39,153 nucleotides of DNA, from the NCBI GenBank assembly GCA_022766945.1, contig JALEOU010000114.1:1-39153 (forward strand), given 5' to 3'. This stretch comes from Fusicatenibacter sp. Lineage in GTDB: Bacteria; Bacillota; Clostridia; Lachnospirales; Lachnospiraceae. Position numbers and translations under genes: made by a program. The notes below the pieces were generated by a model. That model was given only the letters and a program-made list of their open reading frames with translations. It did no database searches and was not told the origin of the DNA. Below, piece after piece: positions 25,654 to 33,419 of this stretch; positions within the stretch are counted from its first letter, which is position 1; every line of letters starts with the position of its first letter.

Positions 25654-26197
25654 GTGGAGAAAACACCGTCAAATGGATATGTTCGGGCCTTACACGATTG
25701 GAAATGGGGCGGAAATGACTATCGCATAACGGATGTGGACCAAAATGGCATTGTTTCTCTGAAATGGGTTGGCGACAATAACAGGGGATGCGGCATGCTA
25801 CGGGAGCAAATGATCGTGGAGAATATTCCGGAGGAACTTGACGCGCCGGGAGAATGGTATTATGAACGTAGGGAAGGCAGTGTTTGCAGAGAATGCAGAG
25901 AAACTGATAATCTGCGGCTGCAAATTTGAAGAAACCGGTTCCAATGCTGTGATGCTGAACCGATACAATAAAGGCCATGTGATCTGCCATAATGAAATGC
26001 ATCGGATTGGGGCGAGTGGTATTCTGATCGCCGGAAGCGAAGATGCTGTTCGTGATCCCTCCCATTGGGACCGAAACGATCATAAAACGGAGATTCATGA
26101 CTGGATGCAGGGACCTAAAAGTGAGAATTATTCGCGTGACTGCGTAATCAGTAAGAATCATATTTACGATATAGGAATGTACGAGAAGCAGGTCTGA
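25654..26197 (+). pseudogene. Degraded right-handed beta-helix carbohydrate-active protein (GH141-like)
   Basis: Two fragments in different frames. The first (25654 to about 25870) reads through GYVRALHDWKWGGNDYRI and VENIPEELDAPGEWYYERREG. The second (about 25862-26197) reads KAVFAENAEKLIICGCKF, TGSNAVMLNRYNKGHVI, GILIAGSEDAVRDPSHWDR and ISKNHIYDIGMYEKQ. Both resemble successive parts of large bacterial parallel beta-helix proteins of the kind seen in GH141 and related pectin or xylan enzymes. The part between them is mostly missing, the frame shifts at the junction, there is no ribosome site, and the end is lost. The gene is therefore dead: a large internal deletion plus truncation. The family assignment is by eye; the decay is clear from sequence. 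Confidence 0.7.
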
Positions 26198-26313
26198 ATT
26201 CAGATGATTTTATTAGAAAATACGATACCGTAACTACAGGGAAAATTGAGGTAGTAGTGGCAAGACAGATGCAGGAAGAACATATTTCCTGGGAAAAAGT
26301 TTGTGATTGTTAA
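26179..26313 (+). pseudogene. Unidentified C-terminal coding fragment
   Basis: An open frame overlapping the end of the beta-helix remnant in another frame reads REAGLNSDDFIRKYDTVTTG and then KIEVVVARQMQEEHISWEKV before TAA at 26311. The codon pattern looks protein-like but it has no start codon or ribosome site. I do not recognise the family. It is probably the tail of another gene brought next to the beta-helix remnant by the deletion that truncated it. Confidence 0.4.
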
Positions 26314-26322
26314 GCAGAAGAT

Positions 26323-26371
26323 ACAAAAAGTGCTGTCACATTATAATATTTTAGTGTGACAGCCTTTTTGT
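26323..26371. terminator. Bidirectional terminator downstream of uxaC
   Basis: ACAAAAAG-T-GCTGTCACA (26323-26340) pairs with TGTGACAGC-CTTTTTGT (26355-26371), with only the single T bulged, and a 14-base loop. It has A and U tracts on both sides. It ends the uxuA-uxuB-uxaC transcript, whose last stop is 29 bases away, and can end any reading from the pseudogene side. Confidence 0.9.
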
Positions 26372-26399
26372 ATAGAAGGTATTGTATTTTGAAAACTTC

Positions 26400-27797
26400 T
26401 TATTTTAGGAAGTAATTCACCGCATTGTTAAAGCTGATGTTTTCGATCATGCCCTTCAGGTAATCCATGTGAGCGGGATATTCACCGTTTTCTACCCAGT
26501 TACCAACGATATTGCAGAGAATTCTTCTGAAATATTCATGGCGAGGGAAGGACAGGAAACTTCTGGAGTCTGTCAGCATGCCAACGAAAGTAGACAGAAG
26601 TCCCATGCTGGAGAGCGTGATCATCTGCTCTTCCATACCAGGTTTGTGATCATTGAACCACCATGCAGTACCGAACTGTACTTTTGCTTTTACGCCCTCT
26701 GCCTGGAAGTTTCCGGCCATAGATGCCAGCATTGGATTGTCATTGGGGTTCAGAGAGTAGAGAACCGTCTTTGGAAGATGATCGTCCAGATCCATTGCAT
26801 TCAGAAGGGCACTGAGCATCGGAGCATAAGCAAAATCATTCATACTGTCAAATCCGGTGTCAACTCCAAGGGCCAGGAATCTTCTGGTGGAATTGTTGCG
26901 GAGTGCCTTGATGTGAATCTGCATTGCAATGTTGCGCTCGCTGTACAGACGTCCAAGTCCGACAAGGAGATATCCTTTGTACATACCAAGATCCTGTTCG
27001 GTTAATGCACCGCCATCCAGACGTTTGGCAAACACAGCATTTGCTTCTTCGGAAGTTGCCGGAACATAGAAGCACCCCTCAATACTGTGATCGCTTACAA
27101 CACAGCCTGCAGCGATAAAGTAGTCCAGACGCTTTGCAAGTGCATCCAGCATGTCATCGGCAGAAGTGATGTCCATATCTGCAGCTTCGGCGAGCTTCTG
27201 AACATAATCGGTAAAGTCGTCTTTTTCCAGATTGATGGCTTTGTCCGGGCGGAAGGAAGGCATAACACGGCAGGCGAAATTTTCTTCCTTCAGAGCGATA
27301 TGGCAGTGAAGATCATCTACCGGATCATCGGTTGTACACATGTAGGAAACATTCTGACCAAGGATCAGGTTGCGGACAGAAAATTCTTTTGTCTGCAGTT
27401 TGGCATTTGCCTCATCCCAAATCTCTTTTGCGGTAGCTTCGCAAAGCGGAGTGGTAATACCGAAGTATCTCTGAAGTTCCAGATGAGTCCAGTGATAAAG
27501 CGGATTTCCGATGGAATTTTCGATGGTTTTTGCAAAAGCGAGATATTTCTCATAGTCATCACCTTTGCCTGTGATCAGTTCCTCAGAAAATCCCATGGCA
27601 CGCATAGCACGCCATTTATAGTGGTCACCGCCCAGCCAGACCTGGGTCAGATTTTCCATCTGGACATCATCCAGAATTTGCTGTGGATTTAAGTGGTTGT
27701 GATAATCAAAAATCGGGGTATGTTCTGCAGCTTCGTGGTACAGCGTTTTTGCGGTATCGGTCTGCAGCAAAAAATCAGCATCCATAAAACTTTTCAT
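26400..27797 (-). CDS. uxaC: Glucuronate isomerase (UxaC)
   Basis: 465 residues, matching E. coli UxaC (470). It is an amidohydrolase-fold isomerase with the metal motif FDYHNHL (His33, His35) and blocks such as WLGGDHYKWRAMRAMG and SDHSIEG. It converts D-glucuronate to D-fructuronate, and galacturonate to tagaturonate. ATG 27797 has GGAGGA about 9 bases upstream; the frame runs 16 codons further with no ribosome site. It is the third gene of the minus-strand uronate operon, following uxuB by 122 bases. Confidence 0.95.
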   Translation of the reverse strand: MKSFMDADFLLQTDTAKTLYHEAAEHTPIFDYHNHLNPQQILDDVQMENLTQVWLGGDHYKWRAMRAMGFSEELITGKGDDYEKYLAFAKTIENSIGNPLYHWTHLELQRYFGITTPLCEATAKEIWDEANAKLQTKEFSVRNLILGQNVSYMCTTDDPVDDLHCHIALKEENFACRVMPSFRPDKAINLEKDDFTDYVQKLAEAADMDITSADDMLDALAKRLDYFIAAGCVVSDHSIEGCFYVPATSEEANAVFAKRLDGGALTEQDLGMYKGYLLVGLGRLYSERNIAMQIHIKALRNNSTRRFLALGVDTGFDSMNDFAYAPMLSALLNAMDLDDHLPKTVLYSLNPNDNPMLASMAGNFQAEGVKAKVQFGTAWWFNDHKPGMEEQMITLSSMGLLSTFVGMLTDSRSFLSFPRHEYFRRILCNIVGNWVENGEYPAHMDYLKGMIENISFNNAVNYFLK

Positions 27798-27828
27798 GGG
27801 TTTGTTTCCTCCATATCTTATGCTGGAA

Positions 27829-27886
27829 AACCGAAAAAGCGACACAGCCCGCTTGAAAGTAGAGCAGACGCGCCGCTTTTTTGGTT
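27829..27886. terminator. Terminator-like hairpin between uxuB and uxaC
   Basis: AACCGAAAAAGCG (27829-27841) pairs with CGCTTTTTTGGTT (27874-27886) with one mismatch, around a 32-base loop. On the minus strand the 3' arm supplies CGCTTTTTCGG. It may partly terminate transcripts after uxuB and set a lower level of uxaC. Confidence 0.5.
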
Positions 27887-27919
27887 GTGATTATTAGATA
27901 GAAATCGTGTGATGATGCT

Positions 27920-29548
27920 TTATGCAACAACAGCAGCCAGAGTATCAGCTACAGCTCCAGGTCCTTTGAGCATGGAAACAAAAGCGTCAAGCACTTTGCT
28001 GCACATACCGATCTCGCACAGATTTACACCGAAGATGCTCTCATTGGAGAGGAGCGGAGCAAGCTGTTTTGCAAGATCTTCTTTGGAGATCTCTTCGCCG
28101 AGTTTGAGATCCTGTACATAAGGACGAACAGTATCCAGACGCGGATCCGGGCTTAAGGTAAACTCTTCGCCTTTATCATTGATACCCATCAGATAACGCA
28201 GCCAGCCGGCAAATACAACCGGGATACATTTCAGATCGTCCACGTTGAGTTCCGGAGAAGCCATGTAAGCTTTGATGGTTTCACCGAAACGGATGGACAG
28301 TTTCTGGGAAGTATCAGTTGCGATACGCTGCGGAGTATCCGGCATAAATGGGTTCGGAATACGCACATTGAGAACTTCGTCGATAAATTTTTTCGGAGAA
28401 ATAATGCCGGGGTCGGTTACTACCGGCAGTCCTTCTGTATAGCCGATACGCTCAACCAGCTTGCGGAGGGAAGTATTTTTCATCTCTTCGCTGATCAGAG
28501 AATAGTCAAGCAGGCAGCCAAATACAGCCAGTGCGGTGTGCAGCGGGTTCAGGCAGGTGCAGACTTTCATGCGCTCGGTTTCGTTTACGGTTTCACGGCT
28601 TGTAAAGATGAAGCCGCCTTTGTCCAGAGCCGGACGGCCATTCGGGAAGGAATCCTCGATTACCAGGTACTGACACTCCTCAGCATTCACGAAAGGAGCA
28701 ACATAAGTATGCATGGTAGTGACAACCGGTTCGGGATCTTCCAGATTATCTTTCTTCAACATTTCCTGAATGGACGGATCGGGACGTGGGGTGATTTTGT
28801 CAATCATAGACCAGGGGAAGGATACCTTTGCAGGATCGTTGACGTAGGCATGGAACCCTGCCTTTACGACACCATTTTCTTCCCAGGTTTTTGCGAAAGC
28901 TTCAATTGCCTGATACAGTTTGTCTCCGTTATGAGAGCAGTTGTCCATGCTGACCATAGCGATTGGCTTTTCACCTGCAAGGTAACGCTCGTACAGAAGG
29001 GCAGATACTTTGCCGATATAGCTGGAAGCTTTTTCAGGTCCGTTTGCAAAATCAGCGGTGACTGCCGGAATCATTTCGCCACGTCCGTTTACCAGGCTGT
29101 AGCCTTTCTCAGTGATGGTGAACGTAGCCATCTGAAGAGAATCTTTGGTAAAGATTTCTTTGAGACGATCGAAATCAGCGGAGCCAGGACCGTCAGCGAT
29201 CAGAGACTCAGCGATACTTCCAACTACCGTTTTCTCTACGGAACCGTCCGCTTTCAGGGTAACCAGAACACTCAGATTATCGTGAGGTGTATACATTTTG
29301 CTGATAATTTCATAATCGAAACCTTCTGCGACAACGATACCACGATCCAGAACGCCTTCATTCAGAAGATTCTGAGCTACATTAGCCTGAAAAGCACGGA
29401 AAATGTTGCCTGCTCCGAAATGTACCCAGTAAGGATTTTCTTTGGTGCGTGCAACCATCGCTTCACGGTCATAAGCAGGAATCGCATATCCTGCATCAGC
29501 CCATGCTTTTGCGTCAGCAAGTCCGGCATTGTTCAGCTTTAATTCCAT
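27920..29548 (-). CDS. uxuB: Fructuronate reductase (mannitol dehydrogenase family, UxuB)
   Basis: 542 residues, a long-chain polyol dehydrogenase. N-terminal VHFGAGNIFRAFQ marks the nucleotide-binding fold; MVSMDNCSHNGD, FPWSMIDKITPRPDP and the catalytic-region KVCTCLNPLHTALA follow. It reduces D-fructuronate to D-mannonate with NADH. It is about 55 residues longer than E. coli UxuB. Tagaturonate reductase (UxaB) is the closest alternative, but the adjacent mannonate dehydratase favours UxuB. It starts 45 bases after uxuA, with AGGAAAAT just upstream of the ATG. Confidence 0.9.
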   Translation of the reverse strand: MELKLNNAGLADAKAWADAGYAIPAYDREAMVARTKENPYWVHFGAGNIFRAFQANVAQNLLNEGVLDRGIVVAEGFDYEIISKMYTPHDNLSVLVTLKADGSVEKTVVGSIAESLIADGPGSADFDRLKEIFTKDSLQMATFTITEKGYSLVNGRGEMIPAVTADFANGPEKASSYIGKVSALLYERYLAGEKPIAMVSMDNCSHNGDKLYQAIEAFAKTWEENGVVKAGFHAYVNDPAKVSFPWSMIDKITPRPDPSIQEMLKKDNLEDPEPVVTTMHTYVAPFVNAEECQYLVIEDSFPNGRPALDKGGFIFTSRETVNETERMKVCTCLNPLHTALAVFGCLLDYSLISEEMKNTSLRKLVERIGYTEGLPVVTDPGIISPKKFIDEVLNVRIPNPFMPDTPQRIATDTSQKLSIRFGETIKAYMASPELNVDDLKCIPVVFAGWLRYLMGINDKGEEFTLSPDPRLDTVRPYVQDLKLGEEISKEDLAKQLAPLLSNESIFGVNLCEIGMCSKVLDAFVSMLKGPGAVADTLAAVVA

Positions 29549-29593
29549 TGTAATTTTCCTCCAATCATTATATAGAACAAACAGAATTACGGA

Positions 29594-30670
29594 TTATTTG
29601 CTTCTTTTTGCGTTTTTGTCAATTGCTTCCCACAGACCGTTCAAATAGGTTGCACCAAGTGCTCGGTCATACAGACCATATCCGGGCATAGCAACTTCAT
29701 CCCAGATCATACGACCGTGATCCGGACGGATCGGTCCTTCAAATCCGATATCATACAGAGCTTTCATGATCTCATACATATCGAAAGTTCCATCGGAAGA
29801 AAGATGAGCAGCTTCCTCGAAGTCTGTCGGGGAGTTGAACTTCAGGTTACGAACATGTGCAAAATGGATTCTGCCTTTCAGGGAACGGATCATATCCGGC
29901 AGATCGTTCTCAAGATTGGTACCATAAGAACCGGAGCAGAAGGTAACGCCGTTGTGCGGGTTATCGACCATATCCATCATGCGGTGAATGTTTTTCTTGT
30001 TGATGATGATACGCGGAAGTCCGAATACGCTCCATGCGGGATCATCCGGATGAATTGCCATATTAATATCATACTGATCGCAAACCGGCATAATCTTCTC
30101 AAGGAAGTATTTCAGGTTAGCAAAAAGCTTTTCGTCATCCACATCTTTGTATGCGTCAAACAGTTCTTTTACGCGAGCCATACGCTCGGGCTCCCAGCCG
30201 GGCATTACGGTTCCGTTCATATCGCCCTGGATGGATTCGAACATCTTTTCCGGAACAAGTGCATCAACTGCTTCCTGCGTGTAAGCAAGAACAGTAGAGC
30301 CGTCCGATCTCATACGCGCCAGTTCGGTACGGGTCCAGTCAAACACCGGCATGAAGTTATAGCATACCAGATGGATGTCTTCCTTGCCCAGATTCTCCAG
30401 AGTTTCGATATAGTTGGCAATATACTGCTCACGATCCGGTGTACCGATCTTGATGGCATCGTGAATGTTAACGCTCTCGATACCGGCAACATGCAGACCA
30501 GCAGCTTCAACTTCTTCTTTCATAGCGCGGATCCGCTCGCGGCTCCAAACCTCTCCGGGTGCAGTGTCATAAAGCGTTGTGATTACTCCGGTCACTCCGG
30601 GGATTTGTCTAATCTGCTTTAATGTTACAGTGTCGAACTTGGATCCATACCAGCGAAGTGTCATTTCCAT
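29594..30670 (-). CDS. uxuA: Mannonate dehydratase (UxuA)
   Basis: 358 residues, a TIM-barrel metalloenzyme of the UxuA family: MTLRWYGSKFD at the start, MAIHPDDPAWSVFGLPRI, FCSGSYGTNLENDLP, HFAHVRNLK and RPDHGRMIWDE as the metal-binding strand ends. It dehydrates D-mannonate to 2-keto-3-deoxygluconate. The ATG has AAAGGAG about 10 bases upstream. It is the first gene of the operon uxuA-uxuB-uxaC, all on the minus strand. The enzymes for the next steps (KdgK, KdgA) and a uronate transporter are not in the window. Confidence 0.95.
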   Translation of the reverse strand: MEMTLRWYGSKFDTVTLKQIRQIPGVTGVITTLYDTAPGEVWSRERIRAMKEEVEAAGLHVAGIESVNIHDAIKIGTPDREQYIANYIETLENLGKEDIHLVCYNFMPVFDWTRTELARMRSDGSTVLAYTQEAVDALVPEKMFESIQGDMNGTVMPGWEPERMARVKELFDAYKDVDDEKLFANLKYFLEKIMPVCDQYDINMAIHPDDPAWSVFGLPRIIINKKNIHRMMDMVDNPHNGVTFCSGSYGTNLENDLPDMIRSLKGRIHFAHVRNLKFNSPTDFEEAAHLSSDGTFDMYEIMKALYDIGFEGPIRPDHGRMIWDEVAMPGYGLYDRALGATYLNGLWEAIDKNAKRSK

Positions 30671-31076
30671 GAGTGTTTTTCTCCTTTCGTTTGTGCGTTT
30701 TTGATAATACTATTGTAACCGATTCCGGAAAAAAAGCCATTGGTAAAATTGTGCAGTATATTGCAAAAATTGCGGTCTGCTGGTCAGGATGAAATGGATG
30801 GAAGGAGGAATCTTATGATGCGCTGCAAAAACAGAATAAGAGAAAGAGAAAACAGAGATTGTCAGGAAGAGAAAATGAAGGAAAAATTCAAAAATGAAGG
30901 AGCGTGAAATAAAAAAACTGGACAACAGATTAATGAGAAAAGAAGAAACGGAAAAATGTTTTTAGTTGAATTGACGAATATGACGCTTTGTACACAAGAA
31001 AATAAGGGATTATTTTGGATAATATAAACAAATTCTAAAGTCTGTTGGTGGAAAAAGAGAATCAAAGGAGAAGGGG
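30671..31076. other. A-rich intergenic stretch with uxuA promoter region and one doubtful small ORF
   Basis: On the minus strand, TACAAT (30712-30717) is a likely uxuA -10 without a good -35. Upstream is a partly palindromic box with the ends TTGTGCAGTATATTGCAAA (30749-30767) that could be an operator. On the plus strand, 30815-30907 encodes 30 residues (MMRCKNRIRERENRD and onward) with a strong GGAAGGAGG ribosome site but low-complexity, A-rich coding; I treat it as doubtful. The rest, to 31076, is strongly A-rich on the plus strand and shows no gene. Confidence 0.35.
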
Positions 31077-31106
31077 TTGAAATAAGAGAAACAATGGTGG
31101 TATGAT
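31077..31106 (+). promoter_or_regulatory. Promoter for the 54-residue peptide gene
   Basis: TTGAAA (31077-31082), an 18-base spacer and TATGAT (31101-31106), each one mismatch from consensus. The ribosome site AAGGAG is 44 bases downstream of the -10. Confidence 0.6.
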
Positions 31107-31166
31107 TTCTTTGCTGCAGGAAATAAAAAAGAAATTGCATTTTGAAACGAAAGGAGATAGTAAATC

Positions 31167-31331
31167 GTGACTGCTTTATCAGTAAATGCACAGAAAAATA
31201 TAGTAACAAAAAGTAAGGAAAACACAGAAAAGAAGAGCTTTTTCTCTTCTTTAAAAGAAGCTTTTGTACTTGCGGCTCCCGGAATAGAAGCTGCCATCGG
31301 AGCAGATAATTATCATTATCTGGAAAGATAA
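31167..31331 (+). CDS. Small orphan peptide of 54 residues, function unknown
   Basis: Starts at GTG 31167 with AAGGAG at 31151-31156, 10 bases upstream, behind a credible promoter. The N-terminal half is Lys/Asn/Ser-rich and polar (NAQKNIVTKSKENTEKK); the C-terminal half is a short amphipathic or hydrophobic stretch, SLKEAFVLAAPGIEAAIGAD, ending NYHYLER. No cysteines, no signal peptide and no membrane-length helix. A leader-like polar half with a distinct core-like half is compatible with a peptide precursor or a small regulatory protein, but no modification enzyme is adjacent. It is too short to judge by codon use; I do not recognise the family. Confidence 0.5.
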   Translation: MTALSVNAQKNIVTKSKENTEKKSFFSSLKEAFVLAAPGIEAAIGADNYHYLER

Positions 31332-31332
31332 T

Positions 31333-31366
31333 ATGAGCCAGGGAAAAATAGACATCAGGCTCATTT
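31333..31366 (-). repeat. Palindromic repeat element, copy 2 (internally deleted)
   Basis: ATGAGCC (31333-31339) pairs with GGCTCAT (31358-31364). The reverse complement of 31340-31366 matches 8134-8160 at 25 of 27 positions. The central hairpin and much of one arm present in the 8132 copy are missing here. It begins 2 bases after the small peptide gene's stop and could also act as its 3' hairpin, with a T run at 31376-31380. Confidence 0.72.
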
Positions 31367-31540
31367 GCAAATCCCTTTTTGTGTCCTCCGTGTTTTTCTG
31401 GCTATTTTTGAATTCTTCTGATAGAATATACTCAATGGGTGCGGCATAAGCGGTTTGCCCCCTTTGATAACGGATCGGCTGTCAAGGTTGAAGCTGCATT
31501 TTATTTGTATACGGCAGTTTTGCGTAAGAAGGAGAGAATT

Positions 31541-32419
31541 ATGCAGAAAAAGCTGGAGAGTACGTTTAGCAGACGTCAGTACATGATGTCCAGAGATTTT
31601 GAAATCTATTATTATAACGGGTATAAGCTATCTCCTGTGGAAGCACATCATCATGATTATTACGAGATTTACTTTTTTCTGGAGGGCTCTGTGGAAATCT
31701 GTGTGGAGGGACGTACACTTTCTCCGGCACCTGGAGATCTGGTGATTGTACCGCCGGAAAAGACACATTTTCCGCGGATTTTAAGCTATGAGAAACCCTA
31801 TCGGAGAATCGTGCTGTGGGTAGGTAAGGATTATATACAACACCTGTTGGAAGAGTCGGAAGATTATGGGTATTTATTTGGACGTGTGGATAAGCAGAAA
31901 GAATATCTGTACAAATTCAGTGCTGTTCAGTCGAATCAGCTGCAGGGAATGGCTTTTCGAATGATTGAGGAGAGCTGGGGCGAACGATATGGAAAAAGGA
32001 CGGCACTGCTCCTTCTGCTCAATGAGCTTTTGCTGGCACTTAACCGCACGGTGTATGAACAGAAGCACAGAAACCGCAAGCGTTCCGGACAGGAGGAGCA
32101 GGTATACCAGATGATCTGCAGTTTCATTAACAGCCATCTGGAGGAGGATTTGTCGCTGGATCGTTTATCCAAACAGTTTTTCCTGAACAAATATTATATT
32201 GCACATTTGTTTAAGGATAAAGTAGGGATGTCCGCACATCAGTATATCACCGGAAAGCGTCTTGCAGCCTGCAAGGACGCAATGCTTGGAGATGAACCCA
32301 TCGGTCAGATCTGCCACCAGTATGGATTTTCGGACTACACCAGTTTCTACCGGAGGTTTAAAAAAGAGTACGGAATTTCGCCCAAGGAGTACAGACAAAG
32401 TCACCAGCTGGAAGAGTAA
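31541..32419 (+). CDS. AraC-family transcriptional regulator
   Basis: 292 residues from ATG 31541, which has AAGGAG at 31529-31534. The N-terminal cupin half has the HHHDYYEIYFFLEGSVE metal/sugar pocket pattern and LVIVPPEKTHFPR. The C-terminal helix-turn-helix pair runs from about residue 190 to the end (LSLDRLSKQFFLNKYYIAHLF, then DYTSFYRRFKKEYGISPKEYR). It lies about 870 bases from uxuA on the opposite strand, so it may regulate the uronate operon, or another locus. It faces the 77-residue gene tail to tail with only 17 bases between stops and no terminator. Confidence 0.88.
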   Translation: MQKKLESTFSRRQYMMSRDFEIYYYNGYKLSPVEAHHHDYYEIYFFLEGSVEICVEGRTLSPAPGDLVIVPPEKTHFPRILSYEKPYRRIVLWVGKDYIQHLLEESEDYGYLFGRVDKQKEYLYKFSAVQSNQLQGMAFRMIEESWGERYGKRTALLLLLNELLLALNRTVYEQKHRNRKRSGQEEQVYQMICSFINSHLEEDLSLDRLSKQFFLNKYYIAHLFKDKVGMSAHQYITGKRLAACKDAMLGDEPIGQICHQYGFSDYTSFYRRFKKEYGISPKEYRQSHQLEE

Positions 32420-32436
32420 AACAATGGTGTCATGGG

Positions 32437-32670
32437 TCAGTTTGTCATTTCGTGAATGGATTCAAGCATGGAAATATCGGAGTCAGTCAGCTTTAGATTG
32501 GAAACCATATGTTTTCCCTCCGGAGTGGTAACCGTAATTTCGATAATCGTGCCTTCCTGGAGGGTCTGGGAAGAAAGATCTTCCATAAAACGGATAAATT
32601 TTGGGTGATTGCAGGCAAACTGGTCCCGGAGATTTTTCAGTTCCATAAGCTTTTTGGGATTTATATTCAT
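32437..32670 (-). CDS. Conserved hypothetical protein, 77 residues
   Basis: Begins MNINPKKLMELKNLRDQF, followed by NHPKFIRFMEDL, IIEITVTTPEGK and an acidic end. I recall similar short proteins in Lachnospiraceae genomes but know no function. The start is supported by AAGGAAGGA about 8 bases upstream; an overlapping ATG at 32677 is in another frame. It probably has an N-terminal helix pair and a C-terminal beta hairpin, with no membrane segment. It has its own promoter and a short structured leader. Confidence 0.75.
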   Translation of the reverse strand: MNINPKKLMELKNLRDQFACNHPKFIRFMEDLSSQTLQEGTIIEITVTTPEGKHMVSNLKLTDSDISMLESIHEMTN

Positions 32671-32701
32671 TTTTCATTCCTTCCTTTCGTTTTACTGGAA
32701 A

Positions 32702-32790
32702 ATGATGTCTGGAGAGAGCTTTTTTGTTGTAACTTTCGGAGTTCTGACATCATGTAAAATTGATTTTATCACAGTCTTGCCAAATTGCAA
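32702..32790 (-). promoter_or_regulatory. Promoter and hairpin leader of the 77-residue gene
   Basis: Minus strand: TTGCAA (32785-32790), 16 bases, TAAAAT (32763-32768), so the start is expected near 32756. The leader opens with ATGATGTC (32746-32753), which pairs perfectly with GACATCAT (32702-32709), so most of the leader is closed into one stem-loop at the RNA's 5' end. An inner AACT/AGTT hairpin is also possible. It may be a stability or control element. Confidence 0.5.
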
Positions 32791-32874
32791 AGGAAAGATT
32801 GGAAGTATCGGCTGTGAATAGAAAAGAAGAGAATAGACATACTGTCTGTAAAGAATGACAGGCGGAGGGAAGAT

Positions 32875-33384
32875 ATGAACAGGAAATACAAAAGCAGGGA
32901 ATCTGTGAACAGATGGAAATGCCGCGCGGCTGAATATTTGGTTTTGTTTCTCATCGGATATTGTATCTATCTTGCCATCGAGGTAACTTATCGTGGATTT
33001 AGCTACCGGCTGATGGGACTCTCCGGCGGTGCGGCATTGATGGGGATCGGAATTTTAAAAGATCTCGGGCTGGATGAGTTTTCACTGCCGGTTCAGATGA
33101 TGGTAGGTGCAGTGCTGATTACAGCTCTGGAATTGTATTCGGGGATGTATGCGCTTCTGGTATTGAACGTGCGGATGTGGGATTACCGCGGGATCTGGAT
33201 GAGTCAGTGCCAGGGATTGATCTGCCCTCTGTTTTCCTTTCTGTGGTTTTTACTCTCGGGAGTGGGAATTGTGGTGGCAGATGTCTGTGACTACTATCTC
33301 TTTCAGGGTGAGAGAAGACCCATCTACCGTATACTTGGGAAAAAGTTTGCATTGCCTGAAAGAAAGTCAGTACAATCCCGTTGA
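32875..33384 (+). CDS. CmpB-like (putative ABC transporter permease, PF06541 type) membrane protein
   Basis: 169 residues with about four hydrophobic segments (about residues 19-36, 42-60, 72-95 and 108-135). The stretch LELYSGMYALLVLN, then MWDYRGIWMS and LFSFLWFLLSG, follows the pattern of the CmpB family, which has a conserved Trp-Asp-Tyr motif after a membrane helix. The family is named as a putative ABC transporter component but no substrate is known, and no ATPase gene is adjacent. The ATG follows GGCGGAGGGAAG. A small AGACA-TAC-TGTCT palindrome lies about 40 bases upstream. Confidence 0.72.
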   Translation: MNRKYKSRESVNRWKCRAAEYLVLFLIGYCIYLAIEVTYRGFSYRLMGLSGGAALMGIGILKDLGLDEFSLPVQMMVGAVLITALELYSGMYALLVLNVRMWDYRGIWMSQCQGLICPLFSFLWFLLSGVGIVVADVCDYYLFQGERRPIYRILGKKFALPERKSVQSR

Positions 33385-33419
33385 GCACTGCTAAAACTGA
33401 TCTTGTTCTTGAAACTTGC

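Noticed and set aside
28538-29542. Plus-strand open frame of 334 codons antisense to uxuB
   Set aside because: No recognisable domain; the opposite strand encodes a clear dehydrogenase.
29717-30622. Plus-strand open frame of 301 codons antisense to uxuA
   Set aside because: No domain or ribosome site; it is the shadow of uxuA.
30815-30907. Separate 30-residue gene behind a strong ribosome site
   Set aside because: Low-complexity Lys/Glu/Arg sequence in an A-rich stretch; a good ribosome site can arise by chance in such purine-rich DNA. It is mentioned only within the intergenic entry.
31167-31331. RiPP precursor processed by the TldD/TldE protease
   Set aside because: The two loci are about 23 kb apart, with no modification or export genes nearby; there is no evidence beyond both being present.
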